A stretch of 39,881 bases of DNA. It comes from Taibaiella sp. KBW10 (GTDB lineage: Bacteria > Bacteroidota > Bacteroidia > Chitinophagales > Chitinophagaceae). Each line of letters starts with the position of its first letter. The first letter of the stretch is position 1. A program made the position numbers and the translations under genes. Positions 31,672-39,881 of the stretch are shown here, in pieces. The stretch is taken from positions 165,961 through 205,841 of the forward strand of contig NZ_QAJI01000003.1 in NCBI RefSeq assembly GCF_003852495.1, written 5' to 3'. The notes below the pieces were generated by a model. It was not told where the DNA came from, made no database searches, and worked only from the letters and a program-made list of their open reading frames with translations.

Positions 31672-34600
31672 TTACAATATCGCCCGCACACTCATGGTGC
31701 CGGTGTGTACCGCCGGATTGGTACCGGGCTTACGACCATCATACTCTAAAGAAAACTCGATACTCTTATTGATCCTCGTGGTCCAGTTGAGGTACCAGAG
31801 CCAGTTAGCCCCTTTGGCCAGGGCATCCAGCATCACAAAACTCAAGGAGGTATTGGCCAAACCATTGTATTGTATCTGGCTGTAAGTACCTCTGAATTGT
31901 ATACTCCCGGAAGATGGAAAGCTCAACCTGCTGTCGATCGAAATATTCTGTACATTGGCAAACTCCCCGCCAAACAGACCTTTGTTCTGACGATGCTCCA
32001 GTTTATAACTGGCGGTAATCCGCATTTTACTATTGTATAGAAAAAGCAATGAAGGCTCTACACCCTGAAAGCGGATAAAGTAACTGCGACCATCGTCTAA
32101 AGGAGAAGAAAATTGTTTATTCCCGTGAATTGTGGCCAACATAAAGGTATAATTCCTGTTCAGTACCCATCGCAGTTTTTCATTGTGCCTCAATAGCGAT
32201 TGTCCTTCTAAGCCATAAGTGAGTAATGATTTATTCGTACTATATACCGTCGTATAATCCAAACCCCAACGGGCACTGCTGCGATTGTAGAAGATGGTAT
32301 TACTCAAGGCTGTACTGCCAGAAATGATGCTGGTATCTTCAAAATTGGTGGCAAAGGGATTAAAGGATTTCAAACCCTCTGCATACAGTGTTCTGTTATT
32401 GATCTGCAATGCCAGCTGGTCGCTGAATCGGGAAACAAACTTTTGGATGCCCTTCCGTTCTTTGACATTGCGCCAGAGATTATCGGGATTCAATTGCAGA
32501 CTGAGGTTGAGGTTGGCAAAATTCACTTTTACATACTCATTGGTCGGGGTGATCAAGCGTATAAATCGCTTTTGGTCTTTATAAATCGCGATTTCAAACT
32601 CATTGGCCTGTTGTACCCCATCATTATTGTAATCTATCCACATATAAGTCCCCTGCCCTGCAGCCACCTCCACATAGGTAAATTGTCTTTTCTGTTCCTG
32701 ACCGGTACCAAAATCATAGACCAAACTCGGCACCAAAAATCCATGAGCGATGTTACCACTATAGTTTATACGGCCTAAAAGTGTTGATCCTGCGGTTTCT
32801 TTAGATAATAAACTATTGTCTATTTGGAGTAAGCGATAAGAACCGGTAAGGCTCAACTGATGGTTTTTCCAGGTGCTGACATTCAAATTAGCCTCCACGG
32901 TATGCCCACGGTTACTTTGTTTAAAGGCCGTCCCTGCAGGTGCAAAATCCCGCCGAAAGGCATAGTTCAAGTTAAGGTTTAAAGGCTGATTTTCTGCCGT
33001 CTTGAAATACAGTTTAGAGATGTCAAAATTATAAGCACTCCATAACAAAGTATCTGCCATCCTGTTTTTCAATTCGTTATATTCTTTCTCGAAACGAAAT
33101 CCTATTGTGGATTTACTTTTTCGACCAGTAACTGTTTCTGCAAAAAATGTGGGGCGTAAAAAAATACTTTTCTGATCGGGCGACACACTATTCATCGCAC
33201 TCCCACCCAGGCCTGCTTTATAACGAAGGCTATTATACAAGAATGAGACCTGATGCCTGTTGGCTGTATAATCCGTTCCCCGTTTGTAGAACGTAAAATC
33301 GTAACCCAGATTTCCTTTTTTGTGATGCAGCATATTAGTCGCCAAGGTAACGAGGTGCTCATCGGCCCTTGTATCTGTTGCGGCAATATTCCAATCTCTG
33401 TTAAACTCTATATTGCGATAAGGAGCAATGGCGACAAACCGTGCATCTACATACTCGTAGCTTACTTTATTGTTCCACTTCCAGGGGCTTTTGCGCGTCA
33501 GGCTATCTTTTCCAAATAGACGCGTTTCTTCATAAGCCAGTTTCCCTGCACTGCCCCAATGCAGGGCATTATCTATGGAAGAAAAGGTATTGGGAGAATA
33601 ATTACTGGAAGACCATTCCATGGATACCTGTTTCAGGCTGTCGATCTGATAATGCGCGCCGGTGGTAAAGACTTGTTGTAACTTTGGGGTAATTAATAAG
33701 GCTTTGGGTTCATAATTCCCTTGTTTTAACCCATTTAAAGGAGCAACCCAGGCATAAGAGCGGCCATTGGTATTCAGGCCAGAAATAACATAATCACCAT
33801 TGCCCTCCCCCACATAACTAAAATTCAGGCTATAGACGACATCATTCGGGTTGGTCGTATACACATACACACCGGGATAGGTAATGCCATTCACTACCGA
33901 GTCTGTTTTTCGATACAGTATCTTATTTCCGGCAAAAGTGTCTAATTTTTCAGTAGCATAAAAGGCCTGGTCAATATTATCACCGATCGTGCCTAAAAAC
34001 CGTTTTTGGTCGGCACTTAGGGTTTGTACATACGTTTGGTTCTTCGCATCCTGATTGGAGTAGGCATTAAAGCGGAAAGTCCATTTGGAACCAATCTTTA
34101 GCTCATCACTCACAAAAAATAAGGTATTCAGGTAATTCCGGCTTTGGTATTCAAAATCAACCTGGATACGCTTGTCTTTGGTGATCAGGCGACGCGGCAT
34201 AAAAATAAGCTCTGCTGTGTTGTAATTGATCACATAATCCAGATCTTCTCCCCGGGCCATTAATTCCCCGTCAATAAATACCCGTTCCGTACCCGCCAAA
34301 ACAATAAAATATTGTTCCCCATTGTCCCCTTGCAGCTTGTAAGGCCCCTGATTGCCTTCTATCCCCTGAAAAATATTACGGGTAAACTGGCCTTTAGCTA
34401 CCGAACCATCTAATTTAAGGGTATTCTGAATATTTTTGGTTTTGAGCAGCACTCCATCGTAGGCAATTCCCTGCACCCGTTTATTGAAATTCAGGAAATA
34501 ACTATTGGGCTTATCCATATTGTAATCTCCTACGGTAAGCTTATGACGTCCTTTTTCGAAGGTAACATACATCTTATCAAACTCCTGCAGGCGTTGCGTA

Positions 34601-35241
34601 TTACCATCAGGCTGAAAGGGAATATTATTATCGGTAATGGCCGCTTCGATTCGAACGCTGTCCAGGATATAACCATTCAATTGCAGGTTAAACTGAGAAT
34701 TCAGGACGATATCCTGGTTGTTCCCTACAGAAAGGCTGCGCCCATAATTCCCGTTGTAATCAATCGCATTAAAATTGACGAAGTTATTACCGGCATTACC
34801 GTTGGCCATCGTTCCATCATAGCGGTAGCCTCCACCCATTACCACATTATGGTCTATTAAGTTGGCTTTTTTATGATAATAGGGACGCGCTAAGGAAAGG
34901 GGTAAACGCCGATAGTGGATGGTGACACTATCCGGTGGAATCGGTTTGTTTTTGTTCCAAACCAAGGTGCTATTTGTATAATTTACGCTATAATCCTCAG
35001 CAGGTACATGATCTATATAAAAAGAACCTAAACCGATGCTAAGACTGTCGAGCTGGAGCGTATCCGTATGAAGCACTACTCTTCTGGAGATCAGGTTAGA
35101 AAGTACACTTGTATCCTGAGCAACAGCAGGCATGCCCTGTAGCAGCATGATGCCCATGAGTAGGAGTATATGACAATATGATCTTATTTTTTTCAAGCCT
35201 GCTCTGGAATACTTGGATATTGAACGTGCAAAATACCTCAA
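31672..35241 (-). CDS. Very large outer-membrane protein of unknown function
   Basis: 1189-residue exported protein, nearly all predicted beta-strand with a C-terminal barrel-like end (GTMSVRAIL). The signal peptide has core HILLLMGIMLLQGMPAVAQ. The reading frame opens at a TTG (35241); another TTG at 35196 gives a more usual start (MKKIRSYCHILLLMG), so the true start is uncertain. Internal segments such as GTERVFIDGELMARGEDLDY, NYNTAELIFMPRRLITKDKR and NGYILDSVRIEAAITDNNIP resemble parts of SprA/Gld-era Bacteroidota surface proteins and other giant barrels, but length (SprA is about 2400) and content differ. It is most likely an outer-membrane surface protein; no more precise role is supported. 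Confidence 0.75.
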   Translation of the reverse strand: MRYFARSISKYSRAGLKKIRSYCHILLLMGIMLLQGMPAVAQDTSVLSNLISRRVVLHTDTLQLDSLSIGLGSFYIDHVPAEDYSVNYTNSTLVWNKNKPIPPDSVTIHYRRLPLSLARPYYHKKANLIDHNVVMGGGYRYDGTMANGNAGNNFVNFNAIDYNGNYGRSLSVGNNQDIVLNSQFNLQLNGYILDSVRIEAAITDNNIPFQPDGNTQRLQEFDKMYVTFEKGRHKLTVGDYNMDKPNSYFLNFNKRVQGIAYDGVLLKTKNIQNTLKLDGSVAKGQFTRNIFQGIEGNQGPYKLQGDNGEQYFIVLAGTERVFIDGELMARGEDLDYVINYNTAELIFMPRRLITKDKRIQVDFEYQSRNYLNTLFFVSDELKIGSKWTFRFNAYSNQDAKNQTYVQTLSADQKRFLGTIGDNIDQAFYATEKLDTFAGNKILYRKTDSVVNGITYPGVYVYTTNPNDVVYSLNFSYVGEGNGDYVISGLNTNGRSYAWVAPLNGLKQGNYEPKALLITPKLQQVFTTGAHYQIDSLKQVSMEWSSSNYSPNTFSSIDNALHWGSAGKLAYEETRLFGKDSLTRKSPWKWNNKVSYEYVDARFVAIAPYRNIEFNRDWNIAATDTRADEHLVTLATNMLHHKKGNLGYDFTFYKRGTDYTANRHQVSFLYNSLRYKAGLGGSAMNSVSPDQKSIFLRPTFFAETVTGRKSKSTIGFRFEKEYNELKNRMADTLLWSAYNFDISKLYFKTAENQPLNLNLNYAFRRDFAPAGTAFKQSNRGHTVEANLNVSTWKNHQLSLTGSYRLLQIDNSLLSKETAGSTLLGRINYSGNIAHGFLVPSLVYDFGTGQEQKRQFTYVEVAAGQGTYMWIDYNNDGVQQANEFEIAIYKDQKRFIRLITPTNEYVKVNFANLNLSLQLNPDNLWRNVKERKGIQKFVSRFSDQLALQINNRTLYAEGLKSFNPFATNFEDTSIISGSTALSNTIFYNRSSARWGLDYTTVYSTNKSLLTYGLEGQSLLRHNEKLRWVLNRNYTFMLATIHGNKQFSSPLDDGRSYFIRFQGVEPSLLFLYNSKMRITASYKLEHRQNKGLFGGEFANVQNISIDSRLSFPSSGSIQFRGTYSQIQYNGLANTSLSFVMLDALAKGANWLWYLNWTTRINKSIEFSLEYDGRKPGTNPAVHTGTMSVRAIL

Positions 35242-35351
35242 ACATTTTCTAATATCTGCGGAAAATCGGTAAAATCCCTAAAAATTGATTAAAAACGAAG
35301 CAAAACATGCCTTTTTGAACAAAATATTACTTATTTCATTTTTGTTTGTTT

Positions 35352-35398
35352 TATATTTGTGCCTCAGAAAAAAAGGCTGTTTTCAGGCAGCCATTTTT
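35352..35398 (+). promoter_or_regulatory. sucA promoter and leader hairpin
   Basis: TATATTTG at 35352-35359 is an exact -7 match, so transcription should begin near 35366. Directly after it, AAAAAGGCTG (35370-35379) and CAGCCATTTTT (35388-35398) fold into a hairpin with a GGCTG/CAGCC core and A/T-rich base, followed by T5. The leader to the ATG is about 78 bases. The hairpin may stabilise the 5' end or act as an attenuator. Confidence 0.5.
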
Positions 35399-35443
35399 CG
35401 CACATTTATTTTCGAAAATATCCAAATTCCATTTTAAGAAAAA

Positions 35444-38203
35444 ATGAAAGATTTTTCTTTTGTCACCAACGCGCATCCGGCTTATATAGAGTCTTTGTAT
35501 AACGATTTTTTAAAAAATCCAGAAACAGTAGACCCGGAATATAAAAAATTCTTTGAAGGCTTCGACTATGCCAGCACAAAAGGCGGTACAGCGACAGAAA
35601 CCAAAGCAGGTGCAAGTATTGGAGGGGGCGCAACCTTAAGCAACGACCAACTCACCAAAGAGTTTGCCGTATATGATATGATTCGTTCTTTCCGCAAGAG
35701 AGCCCATCTTATCGCCAATACCAATCCTATTCGCCCGCGTGTAGACCGTAAGGCCATGCTGGCTTTAAGTGATTTTGGATTTACCGATGCAGATCTGGAA
35801 ACGGAATTCTCTTCCGGCTCCTTTATCGGTTTAGGCAAAGCAAAGCTGAAGGATATTTATCAAAAATTACATACCATTTATGCAGGTAGTGTAGGGATTC
35901 AATATACCTATATCACCAATACAGAAACCTACGATTGGGTTGAAACGCATTTCGAAGCGTTTATGCAGGAAGAGTTTTCTTTCGAGCAAAAGAAACGCAT
36001 TTTACATAAATTGAATTACGGGGTTATTTTCGAAAAATTCCTGAATACTAAATTCATCGGACAGAAAAGATTTGGTCTGGAAGGTGGCGAAAGCATGATT
36101 CCGGGTTTGGATGCCATGCTTACTGCTGCTGCTGATGGTGGCGTGGAAGAGGTAATCTTCGGAATGGCACACCGCGGCCGTTTAAATGTATTGGCCAATA
36201 TCCTTCGTAAAACATACGATCAGATCTTCTCCGAATTTGAAGGCACCATGCCTGCTGATATGACTATGGGCAGTGGTGATGTGAAATATCACCTGGGTTT
36301 CCGTTCTATCGTAAAAACGGCTAATGAAAAAGACCTGAATCTGCAATTAATCCCCAATCCGTCTCACCTGGAAACAGTAGATCCGGTAGTTGCGGGTTTT
36401 GCAAGGGCTAAATCTGATGCCATCTATAATTCTGATTACAGCAAGGTATTACCCATCTTAATTCATGGTGATGCTGCCGTAGCCGGTCAGGGTATTATAT
36501 ACGAATTATTACAAATGAGCAAATTGAAGGGGTATGCTGTAGGCGGTACCATTCACTTTGTAATCAATAACCAAATCGGCTTTACAACCGACTTTGAAGA
36601 TGCCCGTTCCTCTATCTACTGTACCAGCTTAGCAGCAATGGTACATGCTCCGGTATTACACGTTAATGGTGATGATCCGGAAGCAGTGGTAAAGGCTTGT
36701 ATTTTTGCGGCACAATACCGTCAAAAGTTCCATGCTGATATCTTTATTGATATGGTTTGTTACCGCAGACATGGACATAATGAAGGGGATGAACCTAAAT
36801 TCACCCAACCGAGTTTCTATGCCTTAATTGAGAAACACAAGAATCCAAGAGAGATTTATACAGAGTATTTGATGCAGCACGGTACACCGGAAGCACAAAA
36901 CCTGGCTAAAGACATGGAGAAGGTGTTCTGGGATGAGATGCAGGCGCGTTTGGACGAGAACAAACAAAACCCAATACCTTATACCTACCAAAAACCAGAA
37001 TTAGCCTGGCAGGAATTGCGTAAAGGGGTGGAGGAAGATTTTGTAAAGTCTCCTGATACTGCAGTTACTAAAGAGGTGATTGATACCCTGTTTAAAAAAC
37101 TGATGCAATGGCCGGAAAGCTTCAATCCATTGCGTAAAGTACAGAAATTACTTACCGACAAAACGAAATTATACGAGGAAAGCGAGAAGATCGACTGGGC
37201 AACCGGCGAGCTCTTAGCCTTCGCAACTTTACTGAATGAAGGATATGAAGTAAGATTGAGTGGTGAAGATGTGAAACGTGGTACCTTCTCTCATCGCCAT
37301 GCGGCCTTAAGAGATGAAAAAACCAATGAGGAATACAATCGCTTATCCCAATTGTCTCCTGACCAGGGTAAATTTTATATTTACAACTCTTTATTGAGTG
37401 AATATGCTGTATTAGGATTTGATTATGGGTATGCAATGGCAAACCCTTCTAACCTGGTCTTATGGGAAGCACAATATGGTGATTTCGCCAATGGTGCACA
37501 AATCATTATCGATCAATACCTGACCAGCGCAGAGCAAAAATGGCAAACTCAGAATGGTCTGGTTATGTTGTTGCCTCATGGTTATGAAGGTGGCGGACCA
37601 GAGCACTCCAGTGCCCGTTTGGAGCGCTTCTTACAGATGAGTGCCGAGAATAATGTGTATATTACCAACATTACCACCTCTGCAAACTATTTCCATGCTT
37701 TACGCCGCCAGTTAGCGCTGCCGTTCCGTAAACCATTGGTAAACTTTGCCCCTAAAGCAAATCTGCGTCATGTACGTTCCTACTCTTCTGTTGCTGAATT
37801 TACCGTAGGCGGTTTCAAAGAAGTGATTGATGATCCGAATATACAAGATGTTGCTAAAGTAAAACGCGTATTGTTGTGTAGCGGAAAGATCTATTTTGAC
37901 CTGAGTGAAAAACAGATTACGGAAAACAGAACAGATGTTGCCATTATTCGTTTGGAGCAAATACATCCTTTGCCACAAGAACAATTGAACGCCTTATATC
38001 AAAAATATAGTGGGGCACAATGGTTATGGGTACAGGAAGAACCTAAAAACATGGGGGCTGCTTCTTTCCTGAAAATGAATATCAATAAACCGATCAACTT
38101 AGGCTATCTGACCCGCAAGGCAAGTGCTGCTACGGCTACCGGTTTTGCAAAACTGCATGCGCAAGAACAGCAAATGTTGGTAGATCAGGCTTTTTCGTTC
38201 TAA
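35444..38203 (+). CDS. sucA: 2-oxoglutarate dehydrogenase E1 component
   Basis: Thiamine-diphosphate-dependent decarboxylase of the TCA cycle (E1o), 919 residues, normal length. Family segments include the N-terminal YIESLYNDFLKNPETVDPEY (E2-binding region), GMAHRGRLNVLANIL, GDAAVAGQGIIYELLQMSKL, FVINNQIGFTTDFEDARSS (cofactor loop) and HVNGDDPEAVVKAC, and a transketolase-like C-terminal half (HRHAALRDEKTNEEYN; HGYEGGGPEHSSARLERF). The E2 gene (sucB), usually next, is absent; a small His-rich membrane protein follows instead. Codon use is of the highly expressed kind. Confidence 0.97.
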   Translation: MKDFSFVTNAHPAYIESLYNDFLKNPETVDPEYKKFFEGFDYASTKGGTATETKAGASIGGGATLSNDQLTKEFAVYDMIRSFRKRAHLIANTNPIRPRVDRKAMLALSDFGFTDADLETEFSSGSFIGLGKAKLKDIYQKLHTIYAGSVGIQYTYITNTETYDWVETHFEAFMQEEFSFEQKKRILHKLNYGVIFEKFLNTKFIGQKRFGLEGGESMIPGLDAMLTAAADGGVEEVIFGMAHRGRLNVLANILRKTYDQIFSEFEGTMPADMTMGSGDVKYHLGFRSIVKTANEKDLNLQLIPNPSHLETVDPVVAGFARAKSDAIYNSDYSKVLPILIHGDAAVAGQGIIYELLQMSKLKGYAVGGTIHFVINNQIGFTTDFEDARSSIYCTSLAAMVHAPVLHVNGDDPEAVVKACIFAAQYRQKFHADIFIDMVCYRRHGHNEGDEPKFTQPSFYALIEKHKNPREIYTEYLMQHGTPEAQNLAKDMEKVFWDEMQARLDENKQNPIPYTYQKPELAWQELRKGVEEDFVKSPDTAVTKEVIDTLFKKLMQWPESFNPLRKVQKLLTDKTKLYEESEKIDWATGELLAFATLLNEGYEVRLSGEDVKRGTFSHRHAALRDEKTNEEYNRLSQLSPDQGKFYIYNSLLSEYAVLGFDYGYAMANPSNLVLWEAQYGDFANGAQIIIDQYLTSAEQKWQTQNGLVMLLPHGYEGGGPEHSSARLERFLQMSAENNVYITNITTSANYFHALRRQLALPFRKPLVNFAPKANLRHVRSYSSVAEFTVGGFKEVIDDPNIQDVAKVKRVLLCSGKIYFDLSEKQITENRTDVAIIRLEQIHPLPQEQLNALYQKYSGAQWLWVQEEPKNMGAASFLKMNINKPINLGYLTRKASAATATGFAKLHAQEQQMLVDQAFSF

Positions 38204-38231
38204 ATTAATTTAAGAAAACAAGAATAATTTA

Positions 38232-38239
38232 TATTTTTG
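38232..38239 (+). promoter_or_regulatory. -7 box of the His-rich protein gene
   Basis: TATTTTTG, matching TAnnTTTG, 32 bases before the ATG at 38272 and 28 bases past the sucA stop. It suggests that this gene is transcribed independently of sucA. Confidence 0.5.
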
Positions 38240-38271
38240 CTCCATAAAAGACTTTCAATAACTTATTAAGT

Positions 38272-38607
38272 ATGTCACACGCAACACAAGAAGAAAAGCC
38301 GGTATTAGTAACCAAATCTGCGATGTTTTTCGCATTAATGATTGTAGGTTTATTAGTCGGTACGATCAATTTTGTACAGGAAATGGGTCACACCGAAGGA
38401 CATGGCGGTAGTGCAGCACACGGAACAGAATCGCATACTGCTCCTAATCCCACACATGGTTCAGAAACACATGGTGCCGATGCACATGCTACACCAACGC
38501 CTCATGAGCCTAAAGCTCAGGCACAAGCATCTGCAGACGCTGCTCAGAGTGTAAAGGGTAAAGATACCCCTAAGACTGAGGCACATGAAGCACCTGCAAA
38601 ACACTAA
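38272..38607 (+). CDS. Small His-rich single-pass membrane protein
   Basis: 111 residues with one membrane helix (about 16-36, SAMFFALMIVGLLVGTINFV) after a short polar N-terminus. The rest is a disordered tail rich in His, Ala, Thr, Pro and Gly (GHTEGHGGSAAHGTESHTA is typical), with about 15 histidines, ending EAPAKH. The charge pattern gives no firm topology. A metal-binding or metal-buffering role is suggested by the histidines only. No family recognised. It has its own -7 box and terminator. Confidence 0.75.
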   Translation: MSHATQEEKPVLVTKSAMFFALMIVGLLVGTINFVQEMGHTEGHGGSAAHGTESHTAPNPTHGSETHGADAHATPTPHEPKAQAQASADAAQSVKGKDTPKTEAHEAPAKH

Positions 38608-38623
38608 TTTTAGAACAATAGAT

Positions 38624-38660
38624 TTAAAAAAGGTTAAGCAAATCGCTTAGCCTTTTTTAA
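38624..38660 (+). terminator. Terminator of the His-rich protein gene
   Basis: A 16-base stem with one G-T wobble: TTAAAAAAGGTTAAGC (38624-38639) with GCTTAGCCTTTTTTAA (38645-38660), loop of 5 bases, ending in a T6 run. Confidence 0.9.
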
Positions 38661-38677
38661 ACCACACTATATTGCTT

Positions 38678-39661
38678 ATGCAAAAAGATGCTGTAATTGT
38701 CGTGACAGGTGCCGCCGGTTTTATCGGCAGTGTACTGACAGGCCATCTGAATGACCTGGGTTACGAACAATTAGTATTGGTAGACGATTTTTCGTCAAAA
38801 TCAAAGACCAATAATCTTATTGATAAAAAGTATCTCGCCAAAGTACACCGGGATCAGTTTTTTGATTGGCTCGAAGAGCATCCGGGCAAAGTGGCCTATG
38901 TGTTTCACTTAGGGGCGCGCACAGATACGGCCGAGTTTAACTATGAAATATTCAGGGAACTCAATGTACGCTATTCCAAAAGTATATGGGAATATTGTAC
39001 TGAAAATGGCATTCCTTTGGTGTATGCTTCCTCTGCCGCTACTTATGGCAACGGGGAATTCGGGTATGATGATAATGAGGCGCTGATACCTCAGCTGGCT
39101 CCCCTCAACCCTTATGGTGTATCGAAACAAAAATTTGACGTCTGGGCACTAGAGCAGAAGAGTACTCCCCCATTCTGGGCGGGTTTAAAATTCTTTAATG
39201 TTTACGGCCCTAATGAATATCATAAAGGGCGTATGGCCTCCGTAATCCTGCATGCCTACCAGCAAATACTCAAAAATGATGGTGAAGTGAAGTTATTCCG
39301 CTCTCATAAACCGGAATATGCCGATGGTGGACAAATGCGCGATTTTATCTATGTTAAAGATCTGGTGAAGGTGTGTACCTGGCTGATGCTGCAGCAACCG
39401 GAAAATGGCATTTATAACTTAGGTACGGGAACTGCCAGAACCTTTAATGACTTGATCAATGCTTTATACAATACTTTAGGGCTTCCTACTAAAATAACGT
39501 ATATCGACACCCCGGAAGATATCCGGGAGAAGTACCAGTACTTTACCGAAGCCAATATGAAAAAACTAATCGATGCCGGCTACAAAGAAGGCTTTTACAG
39601 CCTGGAAGAAGGCGTTAGCGATTATGTAACACAGTATTTAAAAGAAACGAAATATCATTAA
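38678..39661 (+). CDS. hldD: ADP-glyceromanno-heptose 6-epimerase
   Basis: Short-chain-dehydrogenase-type epimerase (RfaD/HldD) that makes ADP-L-glycero-D-manno-heptose for the LPS inner core. 327 residues from the ATG at 38678; a TTG two codons upstream (38672) is less likely. Motifs: VTGAAGFIGS for NAD(P) binding at residues 9-18, FHLGARTDTAE, active-site YGVSKQKFD (Tyr-x3-Lys, about 144-152), KFFNVYGPNEYHKGRMAS and MRDFIYVKDLV, all as in the HldD family. Together with waaA at 5991 it shows that the organism makes LPS. It lies between a strong terminator and the rpsL promoter, so it is probably a single-gene unit. Confidence 0.95.
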   Translation: MQKDAVIVVTGAAGFIGSVLTGHLNDLGYEQLVLVDDFSSKSKTNNLIDKKYLAKVHRDQFFDWLEEHPGKVAYVFHLGARTDTAEFNYEIFRELNVRYSKSIWEYCTENGIPLVYASSAATYGNGEFGYDDNEALIPQLAPLNPYGVSKQKFDVWALEQKSTPPFWAGLKFFNVYGPNEYHKGRMASVILHAYQQILKNDGEVKLFRSHKPEYADGGQMRDFIYVKDLVKVCTWLMLQQPENGIYNLGTGTARTFNDLINALYNTLGLPTKITYIDTPEDIREKYQYFTEANMKKLIDAGYKEGFYSLEEGVSDYVTQYLKETKYH

Positions 39662-39726
39662 ATAACCAGTTCGGACCGCTTAATCCACATGATGTGTAAA
39701 ATTGAAAAAAGTTTTATATAAATTTG

Positions 39727-39757
39727 TTTGGTAAATAAAAAAGAATCAGTACCTTTG
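39727..39757 (+). promoter_or_regulatory. Promoter of the rpsL operon
   Basis: TTTG (39727-39730), a spacer of exactly 19 bases, and TACCTTTG (39750-39757): a perfect match to the Bacteroidota promoter consensus, 28 bases before the rpsL ATG. It gives a reference for the other, weaker promoters in the window. Confidence 0.85.
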
Positions 39758-39785
39758 CAGTCCGAAAAATTTTAAAGAATTAAGA

Positions 39786-39881
39786 ATGCCAACTATTCAA
39801 CAATTAGTTCGTAAAGGACGTACAGTAATTAAAGCAAAATCAAAATCTCCGGCTTTGGACGAATGTCCACAACGTCGCGGT
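39786..39881 (+). CDS. rpsL: 30S ribosomal protein S12 (5' part only)
   Basis: The first 32 codons of ribosomal protein S12, cut by the window end. [12 protein letters not shown] and the following [15 protein letters not shown] are the standard bacterial S12 N-terminus. S12 sits in the decoding centre of the small subunit. Usually rpsG and fusA follow in the str operon; these would lie outside the window. The promoter at 39727 supports this as the first gene of that operon. Confidence 0.97.
   Translation, partial: MPTIQQLVRKGRTVIKAKSKSPALDECPQRRG

Noticed and set aside
1-39881. tRNA, rRNA, insertion sequences, prophage or integration sites
   Set aside because: No recognisable tRNA arms with anticodon, rRNA segments, transposase/integrase frames or flanking target repeats were found by reading.

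Overview
The window is chromosomal DNA from a Gram-negative member of the Bacteroidota, most likely of the Chitinophagaceae or a close relative. The evidence is a secreted enzyme with a type IX secretion C-terminal sorting domain (19411-20409), promoters of the Bacteroidota type (TTTG, about 19 bases, TAnnTTTG; the clearest precedes rpsL at 39727-39757), several PorT-like outer-membrane beta-barrels, LPS core genes (waaA, hldD), and the pairing of a LuxC-type acyl-CoA reductase with a dicluster ferredoxin. No rRNA, tRNA, CRISPR array, integrase or transposase was seen. The right edge cuts into rpsL.

Layout. 1-1117: a PadR regulator with a candidate operator, followed by a frameshifted membrane-protein gene. 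1441-4889: an aldo/keto reductase and three small outer-membrane barrels on the minus strand. 4907-7244: a plus-strand operon of a conserved small protein, a PhnP-like metallo-beta-lactamase-fold hydrolase and Kdo transferase. 7225-9672: an acidic low-complexity protein, an outer-membrane barrel and a lipoprotein. 9901-17685 (minus): a YejK-like nucleoid protein, a TetA-like MFS transporter, a YgiD-like extradiol dioxygenase, a YceI protein, an AraC regulator, a DUF1569 protein, a lipoprotein and mnmA. 17823-19250: an M17 aminopeptidase. 19411-23142 (minus): a T9SS-secreted intradiol dioxygenase, a DegQ/HtrA protease and the acyl-CoA reductase. 23210-23557: ferredoxin. 23619-29433: an accessory Hsp70 locus. 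29596-39881: thiolase, a small lipoprotein, a very large outer-membrane protein (minus), sucA, a His-rich membrane protein, hldD and the start of rpsL.

The most interesting region is 23619-29433. It holds a full set of chaperone-cycle parts in miniature: a divergent 855-residue Hsp70 with an extra domain between its ATPase and substrate-binding parts, a 101-residue GrpE-like protein reduced to a short helix plus beta-wing, a CbpA-type DnaJ, a CbpM-type J-protein modulator, and an unknown 502-residue single-pass membrane protein encoded 2 bases after the Hsp70. The arrangement suggests a dedicated, possibly membrane-linked Hsp70 machine separate from the housekeeping DnaK system. Its client is unknown.

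Other points of interest are a dispersed hairpin repeat with compensatory changes (three copies), a repeat-rich gap at 15073-15232, two families of ring-cleaving dioxygenase that both carry Tat-like leaders, and long inverted repeats acting as terminators between most transcription units.
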